A stretch of DNA of 64,000 bases from positions 124,001-188,000 of the forward strand of contig NZ_FSRL01000002.1 of assembly GCF_900142295.1 (NCBI RefSeq), read 5' to 3'. Under the pieces are notes generated by a model. It made no database searches and was not told where the DNA came from. It was given only the letters and a program-made list of their open reading frames with translations. Position 1 is the first letter of the stretch. Each line of letters starts with the position of its first letter. The position numbers were made by a program, and so were the translations under genes. Source of the stretch: Vannielia litorea (GTDB taxonomy: Bacteria > Pseudomonadota > Alphaproteobacteria > Rhodobacterales > Rhodobacteraceae). Positions 35,703 through 44,166 of the stretch are shown one piece after another.

Positions 35703-36737
35703 TTAACCGCCCCGGACGGTGTCGATCATCAGCTGCACGTTGGCCGGGTCGGCGTCGGGGGTGATGCCATGCCCGAGGTTGAAGATATGGGGCCCATGCG
35801 AGAAGGCCTCGACGATCCGCCGGGTCTCGTCGATCAGCGTCTGCCCGCCCGTAACCATATGGGAAGACTTGAGATTTCCCTGCACGCAACCGTCGGGCTG
35901 CACGTGTTCGGCGGCCCATTCCGGGCTCACGCCATCGTCGAGCGCCACGCAATCCGCACCGGTCGCCGCGTGAAAGCCCCGGTAACGCTCACCGGCCCCG
36001 CGCGGAAAGGCGATGACCGGCGTATCGGGGTGTTCGGCCTTCACCCCTGCAATGATTTTCCTAATCGGATCAACGCAGTAATTGTCAAAATCCTCGGCGC
36101 TCAGGCTGCCCGCCCAGCTGTCGAAGATCTTCACCACCTCCGCCCCGGCCTCGATCTGGCGGTTCAGATACTCGATCGTGGCCCAGGTCACCCGGTCGAT
36201 GATGGCCTTGAACAGCGCCACATCCTTGGTTTTCAAGTCATGCGCCGGCCCCTGGTCGGGCGTGCCACGGCCCGCGATCATGTAGGTGGCCACCGTCCAG
36301 GGCGCGCCTGCAAAGCCGATTAACGTCGTCTCTTCAGGCAGTTGAGTGCTGAGGTTGCCCACTGTCCGGTAGATCGGCGCGAGGTGGTCATGCACCTCGT
36401 CCCCGTTCTTCAGGGCTTCGTAATCCTTTCGCAGTCCAATGGGCTCCAGCCGGGGGCCTTCCCCGGTGACGAACCACAGCTTCTGCCCCAGCGCCTCGGG
36501 GATCAGCAGGATGTCGGCAAAAAGGATCGCCGCATCGAACCCGTAGCGCCGGATCGGTTGCAGCGTCACCTCGGTGGCCAGCTCGGAATTGTAGCACAGG
36601 CTCAAGAAGTCCCCCGCCTGCGCGCGGGTTTCGCGGTACTCGGGCAGGTAGCGGCCCGCCTGCCGCATCATCCAGATCGGCGGCGGGGCAACTGTCTCTC
36701 CTGCCAACACCTTGAGAATGCTCTTGTTTTCGGCCAT
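35703..36737 (-). CDS. hemE: Uroporphyrinogen decarboxylase
   Basis: The 344-aa cytosolic enzyme removes four carboxyl groups from uroporphyrinogen III to give coproporphyrinogen III. The N-terminal signature [17 protein letters not shown] and the [15 protein letters not shown] block are present, with YCVDPIRKI and [12 protein letters not shown] at the end. Length is normal. It is divergent from hemC across 95 bp; both belong to heme and (bacterio)chlorophyll-precursor synthesis. Confidence 0.96.
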   Translation of the reverse strand: MAENKSILKVLAGETVAPPPIWMMRQAGRYLPEYRETRAQAGDFLSLCYNSELATEVTLQPIRRYGFDAAILFADILLIPEALGQKLWFVTGEGPRLEPIGLRKDYEALKNGDEVHDHLAPIYRTVGNLSTQLPEETTLIGFAGAPWTVATYMIAGRGTPDQGPAHDLKTKDVALFKAIIDRVTWATIEYLNRQIEAGAEVVKIFDSWAGSLSAEDFDNYCVDPIRKIIAGVKAEHPDTPVIAFPRGAGERYRGFHAATGADCVALDDGVSPEWAAEHVQPDGCVQGNLKSSHMVTGGQTLIDETRRIVEAFSHGPHIFNLGHGITPDADPANVQLMIDTVRGG

Positions 36738-36832
36738 GCGCTGTCTCCTCGCTGGCCGTATGGGTCGCCGCGCCGCGCCCGAGTGTCAAGTGCCGCATTG
36801 TCACGCCGAGGTGCCCGCGCTATCCCGCGAGC

Positions 36833-37756
36833 ATGACCAGCACGCTCAAGATCGGCACCCGTGGCAGCCCGCTCGCCCTCGCCCAGGCCCACGAAACCCG
36901 CGCCCGCCTCATGGCCGCCCATGGCATGAGCGAAGAAAGCATTGAAATCGTGGTGATTTCCACGACCGGCGACAGGGTGCAAAACCGCGCCCTGCGCGAG
37001 ATCGGCGGCAAGGGCCTGTTCACCCGCGAGATCGAGGAGGCGATGCTGGCAGGCGAGATCGACATCGCCGTGCATTCCTCCAAGGACATGCCCACGCTCC
37101 AGCCGCAAGGCCTTGTTCTCGATTGCTTTCTTGAGCGCGAAGACCCGCGCGACGCCTTCATCACGCTGGACGGAACCGCCCTCGCCGACCTCCGCGAAGG
37201 CGCCGTCGTCGGCACCTCCTCGCTGCGCCGCAAGGCTCAGCTCCTGCACAAGCGCCCCGACCTCCAGGTGGTCGAATTCCGCGGCAACGTGCAGACCCGG
37301 ATGAAAAAGCTGGCCGACGGCGTGGCCGAGGCCACCTTTCTCGCGCTCGCCGGACTCAACCGACTGAACGCGCAGCATATTTCGCGCCAGCCGGTCGAGC
37401 CTTCAGAGATGCTGCCCGCCATCGCCCAGGGCGCCATCGGCATCGAGCGCCGCGTCGACGACACGGCGACGGATGCGCTCCTCGCCCCCCTCCGCCACGC
37501 CGAAACCCACCACCGCGTCGCCGCCGAACGGGCCTTCCTCGCGGGCCTCGACGGCTCCTGCGAGACTCCCATCGCCGGGCTTGCCACGCTGGACGGCAAC
37601 ACCCTGACGCTGAAGGGAGAAATCCTGCGCACCGACGGCTCCGAAGTGCTCACCGGCAGCCGCACCGGCCCGACCGAACAGGCCGCCGAGATGGGCGCCA
37701 GCCTCGCTGTCGAACTGCTTGCCCAGACGACCGACGACTTCTTCGACTGGACGTAG
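36833..37756 (+). CDS. hemC: Hydroxymethylbilane synthase (porphobilinogen deaminase)
   Basis: The 307-aa enzyme joins four porphobilinogens into hydroxymethylbilane. Visible are GTRGSPLALAQA at the N-terminus, the DIAVHSSKDMPT block, and the dipyrromethane-cofactor cysteine in LDGSCETPIAGLA near residue 243. It is divergent from hemE. Its stop lies three bases from the convergent arylesterase gene end. Confidence 0.96.
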   Translation: MTSTLKIGTRGSPLALAQAHETRARLMAAHGMSEESIEIVVISTTGDRVQNRALREIGGKGLFTREIEEAMLAGEIDIAVHSSKDMPTLQPQGLVLDCFLEREDPRDAFITLDGTALADLREGAVVGTSSLRRKAQLLHKRPDLQVVEFRGNVQTRMKKLADGVAEATFLALAGLNRLNAQHISRQPVEPSEMLPAIAQGAIGIERRVDDTATDALLAPLRHAETHHRVAAERAFLAGLDGSCETPIAGLATLDGNTLTLKGEILRTDGSEVLTGSRTGPTEQAAEMGASLAVELLAQTTDDFFDWT

Positions 37757-37759
37757 CCG

Positions 37760-38431
37760 CTACTCGACCCGCTCGATCAGCTCCAGCACACGAGGCCCGA
37801 TGTCTTGGACGATCAGCCGCACCCCCTCCGCCGAGGGGTGAATCCCGTCCCCCTGCATCAGCTCCCGCCGTGCCGCCGCCTGGTCTTCCCGGCCGGTCAG
37901 AACGGCAAAGAAATCGGGGTAGAGCAGGGTGCCATAGGTCTCCGCCAGCTCCGGGTACATCGCGTCGAAGGCGGCCTTGTAGTCGGGCCCGAAGTTGCCC
38001 GAGGCCGCCAGCCCCACCAGCAGCACCGGCAGGTCGCGCGCCTCCGCCGCCTTCAGGATTCCATCGAGATTTCCGCGGCTTGCCGCCGGATCCACCCCGC
38101 GCAGCATGTCGTTGCCGCCCAGTTCGACGATCAGCGCATCCACGTCCTCGGTCAGCGTCCATTCGACGCGGCTCAACCCGCCCGCCGTCGTGTCGCCGCT
38201 GACGCCCGCGTTGCGCAGCTCCACCTCAGCGCCCTGCTCTGAGAGCCAACCCTGCAACACAGGCACGAAGCCCTCCTCCTGCGGCAGCCCGTAGCCGGCC
38301 GTCAGGCTGTCTCCCAGCGCGGCCACCACGACAGGCTGGGCCGTGGCGACGGAAACCACAAAGAATGTCGTTAAAGCCTTGAGCGCCAGCAACCTGGCCC
38401 CATATCGGAATGAAACAAAAGGCGCCCGCAT
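37760..38431 (-). CDS. tesA: Arylesterase / TesA-type GDSL lipase
   Basis: The 223-aa SGNH hydrolase has an N-terminal signal-like segment. The blocks are GDSLTAGYGLPQEEGF (catalytic Ser), GVSGDTTAGG, LGGNDML (Asn) and DGIHPSAEG (Asp-His). It acts on thioesters or aryl esters in the periplasm. The ATG at 38431 shares the CATG with the divergent ABC gene start. The TesA-YbbA-YbbP arrangement is common in proteobacteria. Confidence 0.9.
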   Translation of the reverse strand: MRAPFVSFRYGARLLALKALTTFFVVSVATAQPVVVAALGDSLTAGYGLPQEEGFVPVLQGWLSEQGAEVELRNAGVSGDTTAGGLSRVEWTLTEDVDALIVELGGNDMLRGVDPAASRGNLDGILKAAEARDLPVLLVGLAASGNFGPDYKAAFDAMYPELAETYGTLLYPDFFAVLTGREDQAAARRELMQGDGIHPSAEGVRLIVQDIGPRVLELIERVE

Positions 38432-39125
38432 GACCGATCCGATCCTGTCCCTCCAAGATGTCACCTTCACGCTCGACGGCAACGCCGGCAAGGTCAACAT
38501 CCTCAAGGGCATAAGCCTCGACGTTGCAAAGGGCGAAACGCTGGGGCTGATCGGGCCTTCGGGCTCTGGCAAAAGCTCTCTCCTCATGCTCATGGGCGGG
38601 CTCGACACCGCGACCTCCGGCACCGTCCGGGCGCTCGGCCACGATCTGACGGCGATGGGAGAAGACGCGCTGGCCCGCTTCCGCCTGTCTCATATGGGGG
38701 TGGTCTTCCAGTCCTTCCACCTTATCGGCACGATGACGGCGCTCGAAAACGTCGCCACCCCACTGGAACTCGCGGGATTGCCCGATGCCTACGACCGCGC
38801 CGAGGCCGAGCTCGATGCCGTGGGCCTGCATGACCGGGCGCACCATTACCCCTCGCAAATGTCCGGCGGCGAGCAGCAGCGCGTGGCGCTCGCCCGTGCT
38901 CTTGCCCCCCGGCCCGATATCCTTTTGGCCGACGAGCCCACCGGCAACCTCGATGCCGCCACCGGCGCCGCGGTGACCGACCTGCTCTTCGACCTCTCCG
39001 AGATGCACGGCGCCACGCTGGTGCTGGTCACCCACTCCCGCGCGCTCGCCGCCCGCTGCGGCCGGGTGGTGCGCCTCGCCGACGGGCTGATCTCGCCTGA
39101 AAAGCAAGCCGAGGCCGCCGAATGA
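38430..39125 (+). CDS. ABC transporter ATP-binding protein (YbbA/LolD-like)
   Basis: The 231-aa ATPase has Walker A GPSGSGKSS, the signature MSGGEQQRVALARAL and Walker B ILLADEPTGNLD. It is paired by an ATGA overlap with an 840-aa FtsX-type permease, like YbbA-YbbP. Such pairs move lipid or lipoprotein substrates or act in membrane stress. Its ATG overlaps the divergent arylesterase ATG by sharing CATG, so each promoter must lie inside the other gene or its start. Confidence 0.93.
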   Translation: MTDPILSLQDVTFTLDGNAGKVNILKGISLDVAKGETLGLIGPSGSGKSSLLMLMGGLDTATSGTVRALGHDLTAMGEDALARFRLSHMGVVFQSFHLIGTMTALENVATPLELAGLPDAYDRAEAELDAVGLHDRAHHYPSQMSGGEQQRVALARALAPRPDILLADEPTGNLDAATGAAVTDLLFDLSEMHGATLVLVTHSRALAARCGRVVRLADGLISPEKQAEAAE

Positions 39126-41644
39126 GCCTTGCACAATCTGCCCGGATCGCCCGCCGCGAGCTGCGGGGCGGGCTGCGCGGCTTTCGCGTCTTCCTCGCCT
39201 GCCTCGCGCTCGGCGTGGCCGCCATCGCCGCCGTCGGTCTGGTGCGCGAGAGCCTCTCCGGCGGGCTGATGCGCGAGGGCGCCACCATGCTCGGCGGCGA
39301 TGCCGAGCTGCGCTTCACCTACCGCGCGGCGGGCGAGGCGGAGCAGGCCTGGATGGCCGCCGAGGCCACCCGCGTGTCGGAGATCGTCGACTTCCGCTCC
39401 ATGGCCCGCGCGGGAGAGAACACCGCGTTAACCCAGGTGAAGGGGGTGGATGATATCTATCCGCTCTATGGCGAGGTCCGGCTGGAGCCCGCCATGCCGC
39501 TCGATACGGCGCTCGCAGGCGCAAACGGGCTGCCCGGCGCGGTGATGGACCCCTCGCTGATGGCGCAGCTCGATCTCTCGGTGGGCGACACGTTTCAGCT
39601 CGGCACCGCGAGCTACCACCTCGCCGCCGCGCTCACGCTCGAGCCCGATGCCGCCGGCGCCGGGTTTTCGCTGGGGCCGCGCACGCTGCTTTACCGGGCC
39701 GATCTCGAGGGGTCGGGCCTGCTCGCCCCCGGCACGCTCTTTGAAACCAACTATCGCCTCGCCCTGCCGCAAGGCACCGACCTCGCCGCGATGCGCGAGG
39801 AGGCGCTGTCGCAGTTCTCCGATGCAGGCGTGCGCTGGCGCGACAGTCGCAACGGCGCGCCCGGCCTCAACCGCTTCGTCGACCGCATCAGCGCCTTCCT
39901 CGTGCTGGTCGGCCTTGCCGGTCTCGCCGTGGGCGGCGTCGGCGTGTCGGCGGCAGTCCGCGCCTACCTCGAGCGCAAGACAGCGGTGATCGCCACGCTG
40001 AAGACCCTGGGCGCCTCGCGCCGCACGATCCTCTGGGCCTACCTGCTCCAGATCGGCGTGCTCTCGGCGCTGGGCATCGCCATCGGCCTCGCGCTGGGGG
40101 CCGCCGCCGTGCTGGCGCTGGCGCCGGTGCTGGAGGCCCGCCTGCCGCTGCCCACCGAGTTCACCGTCTACCCCGGCCCGCTCGCCGAGGCCGCGCTCTA
40201 CGGCGCGCTGACGGCGCTGATCTTCACCCTCTGGCCGGTCTCCCGCGCCGAGGAGATCCGCCCCGCCCAGCTCTTCCGCGCCCTGTCGGACACCCGCCGC
40301 CACCTGCCGCGCTGGCCGGTCATCGCCCTGACGCTGGCGCTGGCCGCGCTGCTCGTCGGCGCGGCGGCCTTCTTTTCGGGCCTCTGGGAGCTGACGATCT
40401 GGGCCGCGCTCGGAGTCTGTTTCGCGCTCCTCCTCCTCCTCGCCGCCGCCTGGGCCATCCGCCGCCTCGCCCGGCGGCTCTCCCGCGCCCGCCGGGTGCG
40501 CGGCTGGCCGGCGCTGCGGCTGGCCTTCGGCTCGGTCGGCGGGCCGGGGCAGGAGGCCTCCGCCGTGGTGCTCTCGCTCGGGCTCGGCCTCTCGGTGCTG
40601 GCGGCGGTCGGACAGGTCAGCTCCAACATGCGCGCCGCGATTCAGGGCGACTTGCCCGAGGTCGCGCCGTCCTTCTTCTTCATCGACATCCAGCCCGACC
40701 AGATCGACCCGCTCCTGGCCCGGCTGAACGGCGATCCCGCGGTGACAAAGATCGACACCGCGCCGATGCTGCGCGGCGTGATCACCCGCATCAACGACCG
40801 ACCCGCCACCGAGGTCGCGCCCGACCACTGGGTGGTGCGCGGCGACCGTGGCCTGACCTATGCCGCCGCCCAGCCCGAGCGGGTGACGGTTTCGGAGGGC
40901 GCATGGTGGCCCGAGGATTACGCCGGCCCGCCCCTGATGAGCTTCGCGGCCGAGGAGGCCGCCGAGATCGGCCTGAAGATCGGCGATGCGGTCACCGTCA
41001 ACGTGCTGGGCCGCGAGATCACCGCCACCATCGCCAGTTTCCGCGAGGTCGATTTCTCGACCATGGGCATCAACTTCGTGATGACCTTCAATGCCGCAGC
41101 CCTGCAAGGCGCCCCCCACAGCCACATCGCCACGGTCTATGCCGAAGCCGAGGCCGAGCCCGCGATCCTGCGCGACGTGTCGCAGACATGGCCCAACGTC
41201 ACGGGTATCGGCGTGCGCGAGGCCATCGGCCGTGTGGCCGGGCTGCTGGAGGGCATCGCCGCGGCCATCACCTACGGCGCCCTGGCCTCGCTGGTCACCG
41301 GCGGCGTGGTGCTGATCGGCGCGGCGGCGGCCGGCCAGCCCGCCCGCGAGTTCGAGGCGGCGGTGCTCAAGACGCTTGGCGCCGTGCGGGGCAGGGTGCT
41401 CTCCTATCTGGTGCTCCGCGCGGCCCTGCTGGGCTTCGCCGCGGGGGCCGTGGCCATCCTTGCCGGCGGTCTCGCCGGATGGGCGGTGACCACCTTCGTG
41501 ATGGAGGGCGACTACACCTTCGAGCCGGTCTCGGCGCTGGCCATCGTCACCGGCGGCGTGCTGGCCACCCTCGTGGCCGGCCTGGGCTTCGCCCTGCGCC
41601 CGCTCTCGCTTCCACCCGCACGTGTGCTGCGCAGCGCCGAATAG
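39122..41644 (+). CDS. FtsX-like ABC permease (YbbP type)
   Basis: The 840-aa permease has an N-terminal TM, a large periplasmic part, three TM helices (about 265-410), further TM helices in the middle and a second FtsX domain at the C-terminus (FGAVRGRVLSYLVLRAA-like region). This is the MacB/YbbP-like ten-TM layout. It forms the export complex with the ATPase before it. Substrate is not known. Confidence 0.92.
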   Translation: MSLAQSARIARRELRGGLRGFRVFLACLALGVAAIAAVGLVRESLSGGLMREGATMLGGDAELRFTYRAAGEAEQAWMAAEATRVSEIVDFRSMARAGENTALTQVKGVDDIYPLYGEVRLEPAMPLDTALAGANGLPGAVMDPSLMAQLDLSVGDTFQLGTASYHLAAALTLEPDAAGAGFSLGPRTLLYRADLEGSGLLAPGTLFETNYRLALPQGTDLAAMREEALSQFSDAGVRWRDSRNGAPGLNRFVDRISAFLVLVGLAGLAVGGVGVSAAVRAYLERKTAVIATLKTLGASRRTILWAYLLQIGVLSALGIAIGLALGAAAVLALAPVLEARLPLPTEFTVYPGPLAEAALYGALTALIFTLWPVSRAEEIRPAQLFRALSDTRRHLPRWPVIALTLALAALLVGAAAFFSGLWELTIWAALGVCFALLLLLAAAWAIRRLARRLSRARRVRGWPALRLAFGSVGGPGQEASAVVLSLGLGLSVLAAVGQVSSNMRAAIQGDLPEVAPSFFFIDIQPDQIDPLLARLNGDPAVTKIDTAPMLRGVITRINDRPATEVAPDHWVVRGDRGLTYAAAQPERVTVSEGAWWPEDYAGPPLMSFAAEEAAEIGLKIGDAVTVNVLGREITATIASFREVDFSTMGINFVMTFNAAALQGAPHSHIATVYAEAEAEPAILRDVSQTWPNVTGIGVREAIGRVAGLLEGIAAAITYGALASLVTGGVVLIGAAAAGQPAREFEAAVLKTLGAVRGRVLSYLVLRAALLGFAAGAVAILAGGLAGWAVTTFVMEGDYTFEPVSALAIVTGGVLATLVAGLGFALRPLSLPPARVLRSAE

Positions 41645-41814
41645 CGTCGCATGACATGCCGAGTTGCACCTAAGTGATTGGGAATGCAGGTCTAACGGCA
41701 TTTGTCACCAAATACCTCCTTCCCTTGCGTCGCGGCATTTGCCACTGTCTGCACATGATTTCGGCTCCCGCCACCCTGGCGGGGCCGCCCATGTGAAGGG
41801 AAGGACGAAAGGCA

Positions 41815-42525
41815 ATGATGACCAAATTCAAGACCCTCAGCGCCGTGCTTGCAACCACGGCCGTGGTGGCCCTCGGCAGCTCCGCCTGGGCGCAGGACCA
41901 GGAAGGCCCCAACGCCGCCGATGGTGCGGGTGACGGCGAGGCTGGTGCCGTCGCGCAGATGGCCATGGCGCAGGACCTCTACGCTTACGGCTCGGCCAAC
42001 AAGGACGCGCTCGCCATCGCCACCGCCGCCAAGATCGCCATGTCGATCGAGGCCGAGGACGTGGAGCGCGAGAAGGAAACCTCCGACATCGAGGGCTTCG
42101 AGGGCGCCGAAGAGGGCGAGGGCGTCGATGCGCCCGTGACCCCCGAGATGATGCTGGCCGAGGCCGAGGAACTGGCCGGCGAGGACGAGGCGCTGAAGAG
42201 CATGATCGCCGACATCAAGGCCGAGGGCTCCCGCGGCCGCATCGGCGGGGCCTCCCGCACCCTGTCGCGGCTGCCCGCCGGCAAGACCGACGTGTTCAAG
42301 GTGCCGTTCTATGGCGGACGCCTGGCCGAGCTGGCCATCGTCGGTGACGGCGACGCCAACCTCGACCTCGTGGTGACCGACGAGGGCGGCAACGTGATCT
42401 GCCTCGACCGCAGCTACTCCGACAAGCTCTACTGCTCCTGGACCCCGCGCTGGGACGGCTACTTCTTCGTCGGCGTCCGCAACCAGGGCCGGATCCGCAA
42501 CAGCTACTACATCCTGACCAACTGA
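41815..42525 (+). CDS. Exported protein with a C-terminal PPC-like beta-sandwich domain
   Basis: The 236-aa protein has a signal peptide (ATTAVVALGSSAWA). An acidic, helical, low-complexity middle follows (about 30-130). The C-terminal domain reads TDVFKVPFYGGRLAELAIVG, DGDANLDLVVTDEGGN and WTPRWDGYFFVGVRNQG, a pre-peptidase C-terminal-like (PPC) fold. Such domains often accompany secreted proteases. It is followed by a strong terminator and faces the S1 protease and caspase genes, suggesting a shared role; that is inference. Confidence 0.8.
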   Translation: MMTKFKTLSAVLATTAVVALGSSAWAQDQEGPNAADGAGDGEAGAVAQMAMAQDLYAYGSANKDALAIATAAKIAMSIEAEDVEREKETSDIEGFEGAEEGEGVDAPVTPEMMLAEAEELAGEDEALKSMIADIKAEGSRGRIGGASRTLSRLPAGKTDVFKVPFYGGRLAELAIVGDGDANLDLVVTDEGGNVICLDRSYSDKLYCSWTPRWDGYFFVGVRNQGRIRNSYYILTN

Positions 42526-42553
42526 TCCCCCGGGACCAGTCTCCACACCACCG

Positions 42554-42585
42554 ACGCCGCCGGCACCCCCGGCGGCGTTTTCTTG
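42554..42585 (+). terminator. Rho-independent terminator after the PPC-like gene
   Basis: ACGCCGCCGG and CCGGCGGCGT form a perfect 10-bp stem around CACCC, followed by TTTCTTG. Confidence 0.85.
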
Positions 42586-43052
42586 TTCGGCTCCGGTCAG
42601 CGGGCCGCGCCCGCCTGGGCATGTGCCCCGTCCTGCGCCTCCAATGCCCCAGCCGCTTCCTCCCGCCTCGGCCCGGGCCTCGAGCTCCCGCCGCGCTGCC
42701 GAACAGGCGCACCTGTCCCGTGGTCCCCTTTGGCGGGCGCGACAGGTGCGAGCGGCAGTGGGGGTCCAACCCCGAGGCTGCCCCGGCGGACCCGGGCAGC
42801 GCCCCACCGTCGGACCCGAGAGCCTCGGTTCCAAAGGGCGTACCCCGCCGCCGGGACGGTCCAGGACCAGCGGCAGCGGGGCATCTCCTTGGGCGGTCAT
42901 CGGCTCCTCAGCCTGTACCGCACCCCCATCCTGCCCTGACCAGGGTTAACAAAGCCCTTCTGCCTCATCTTCTTGGCGCAAATACCTCACGGGGGGTGTG
43001 GGGGGCGTGAAGCCCCCCACCGGCCGGAGGGTGCAGCACGGCCGGACGGCAT
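42586..43052. other. Intergenic stretch with a GC hairpin, no gene seen
   Basis: No convincing gene is present in this spacer between two terminators. A perfect 9-bp stem (GTGGGGGGC, loop GTGAA, GCCCCCCAC) lies at 42998-43020, following the run CTTGGCGCAAATACC. I recall this layout as a frequent intergenic element in Rhodobacterales, but that needs a search. The rest is GC-rich with no clear signal. Confidence 0.4.
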
Positions 43053-43088
43053 GAAAAAGGGCGGCGCGGGTTGCCCCGGCCGCCCTTC
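43053..43088 (-). terminator. Rho-independent terminator of the S1 protease gene
   Basis: On the minus strand AAGGGCGGC pairs with GCCGCCCTT around a 13-base loop and is followed by T residues. It lies 19 bases beyond the protease stop. Confidence 0.8.
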
Positions 43089-43106
43089 GATGCGGTGCCG
43101 CAGCCC

Positions 43107-44150
43107 TTACGGGTTGGCGGAGATGATGCCGTTCAGCCAGTCCACGTAGTTGGCGGTGCGGGTATAGGCCGAGAACTTGGCCTGCTCGTTGCAGCTCTTG
43201 CCGCCTTCGCCCGAGAGACCCCAGCTCACCACGCCGGCCTGGATGTAGAGGCCCTCGTCATTGACCTTCACCACCAGCGGGCCGCCCGAGTCGCCCGAAC
43301 AGGCCGTCTTGCCGCCCTCGTAGGTGCCCGAGCAGATCATGTTCTCCGAGATCGGGATCGGCGCGCGGCTCACCAGCTCCTCCCAGGCACCCTGGGCATC
43401 TTCAGCCGTCAGGCCGAAGGTCTGGGCGGCAAAGACGAAGCCCTTGGCCGCCACCTCGGCGCGGGCCTCCATCAGCGCCTGGTTGCAGGCGTCGCGGGGC
43501 AGCATCTGGATATCGGCCTGGCGCATGTCCTCGGGGTGCTCGCCGCCGTCAATCAGGCCCCAGCCGGTGACCGTGGTGGTCACGCCCGGCTCCTCCAGCA
43601 GGTCGCCCAGCTCGGCATCGGGGATCTTCACCGTCTGGTAGGGCACCTGCGGCGCGCGGGCGAGCTTAAGCAGCGCGATGTCATTGTCGAAGACGCCGCC
43701 CACGTAGCCCGGAAAGCGGTAGAGCGCCGCCACGTCGATCAGGTCGCCCTGGCCTTCGGCAATCTGGTTGGTGCCCGCCAGCACCTGGATCGCCTGCGGG
43801 TTGATATCGCGATACTGGCCCTGCGGGTCCTGCATGTGCACGCAATGGGCCGCGGTCAGCACCCACTGGTCCAGCACCAGCGAGCCGCCGCAGAAATGGG
43901 CATCGGGGGTCACGCCCTTGCCCTTGATCATCAGCGCCACCTGCCAGGGCCAGGCCCCGTCTTCGGCCACTTCGCCGCCGATCACCCGGCCGGCGCTGTC
44001 GCCCTTGGCCATTTCTTCCATATGCGCCGCCTTCTCGCCGCTCTCGGCCCAGGCGAAGGGCGAGGCGGAGGGGGCATCTCCAAAATCCTGTGCCGTGGCC
44101 GTGCCGAGCCCGAGCCCGGCGAGCGCCACGCATACTGCTGCAAGTCTCAT
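43107..44150 (-). CDS. S1-family serine protease, exported zymogen
   Basis: The 347-aa protein has a signal peptide (cut near ATA-QD) and a ~35-residue propeptide. The activation site is R55-VIGGE, and the triad is H (TAAHCV), D (DNDIALL) and S (GDSGGP). The S1-pocket position six before the serine is Thr, not Asp, so it is unlikely to cut after Lys/Arg. It follows the caspase gene by 16 bp. It acts in the periplasm or outside. Activation by cleavage after Arg could be done by a metacaspase-like partner. Confidence 0.92.
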   Translation of the reverse strand: MRLAAVCVALAGLGLGTATAQDFGDAPSASPFAWAESGEKAAHMEEMAKGDSAGRVIGGEVAEDGAWPWQVALMIKGKGVTPDAHFCGGSLVLDQWVLTAAHCVHMQDPQGQYRDINPQAIQVLAGTNQIAEGQGDLIDVAALYRFPGYVGGVFDNDIALLKLARAPQVPYQTVKIPDAELGDLLEEPGVTTTVTGWGLIDGGEHPEDMRQADIQMLPRDACNQALMEARAEVAAKGFVFAAQTFGLTAEDAQGAWEELVSRAPIPISENMICSGTYEGGKTACSGDSGGPLVVKVNDEGLYIQAGVVSWGLSGEGGKSCNEQAKFSAYTRTANYVDWLNGIISANP

Positions 44151-44166
44151 GTCCGTTGTCCTTCCT

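Noticed and set aside
42583..43010. Short frames in the spacer between the PPC-like gene and the S1 protease gene
   Set aside because: No start signal, no domain and very high GC; better read as non-coding spacer with a hairpin.
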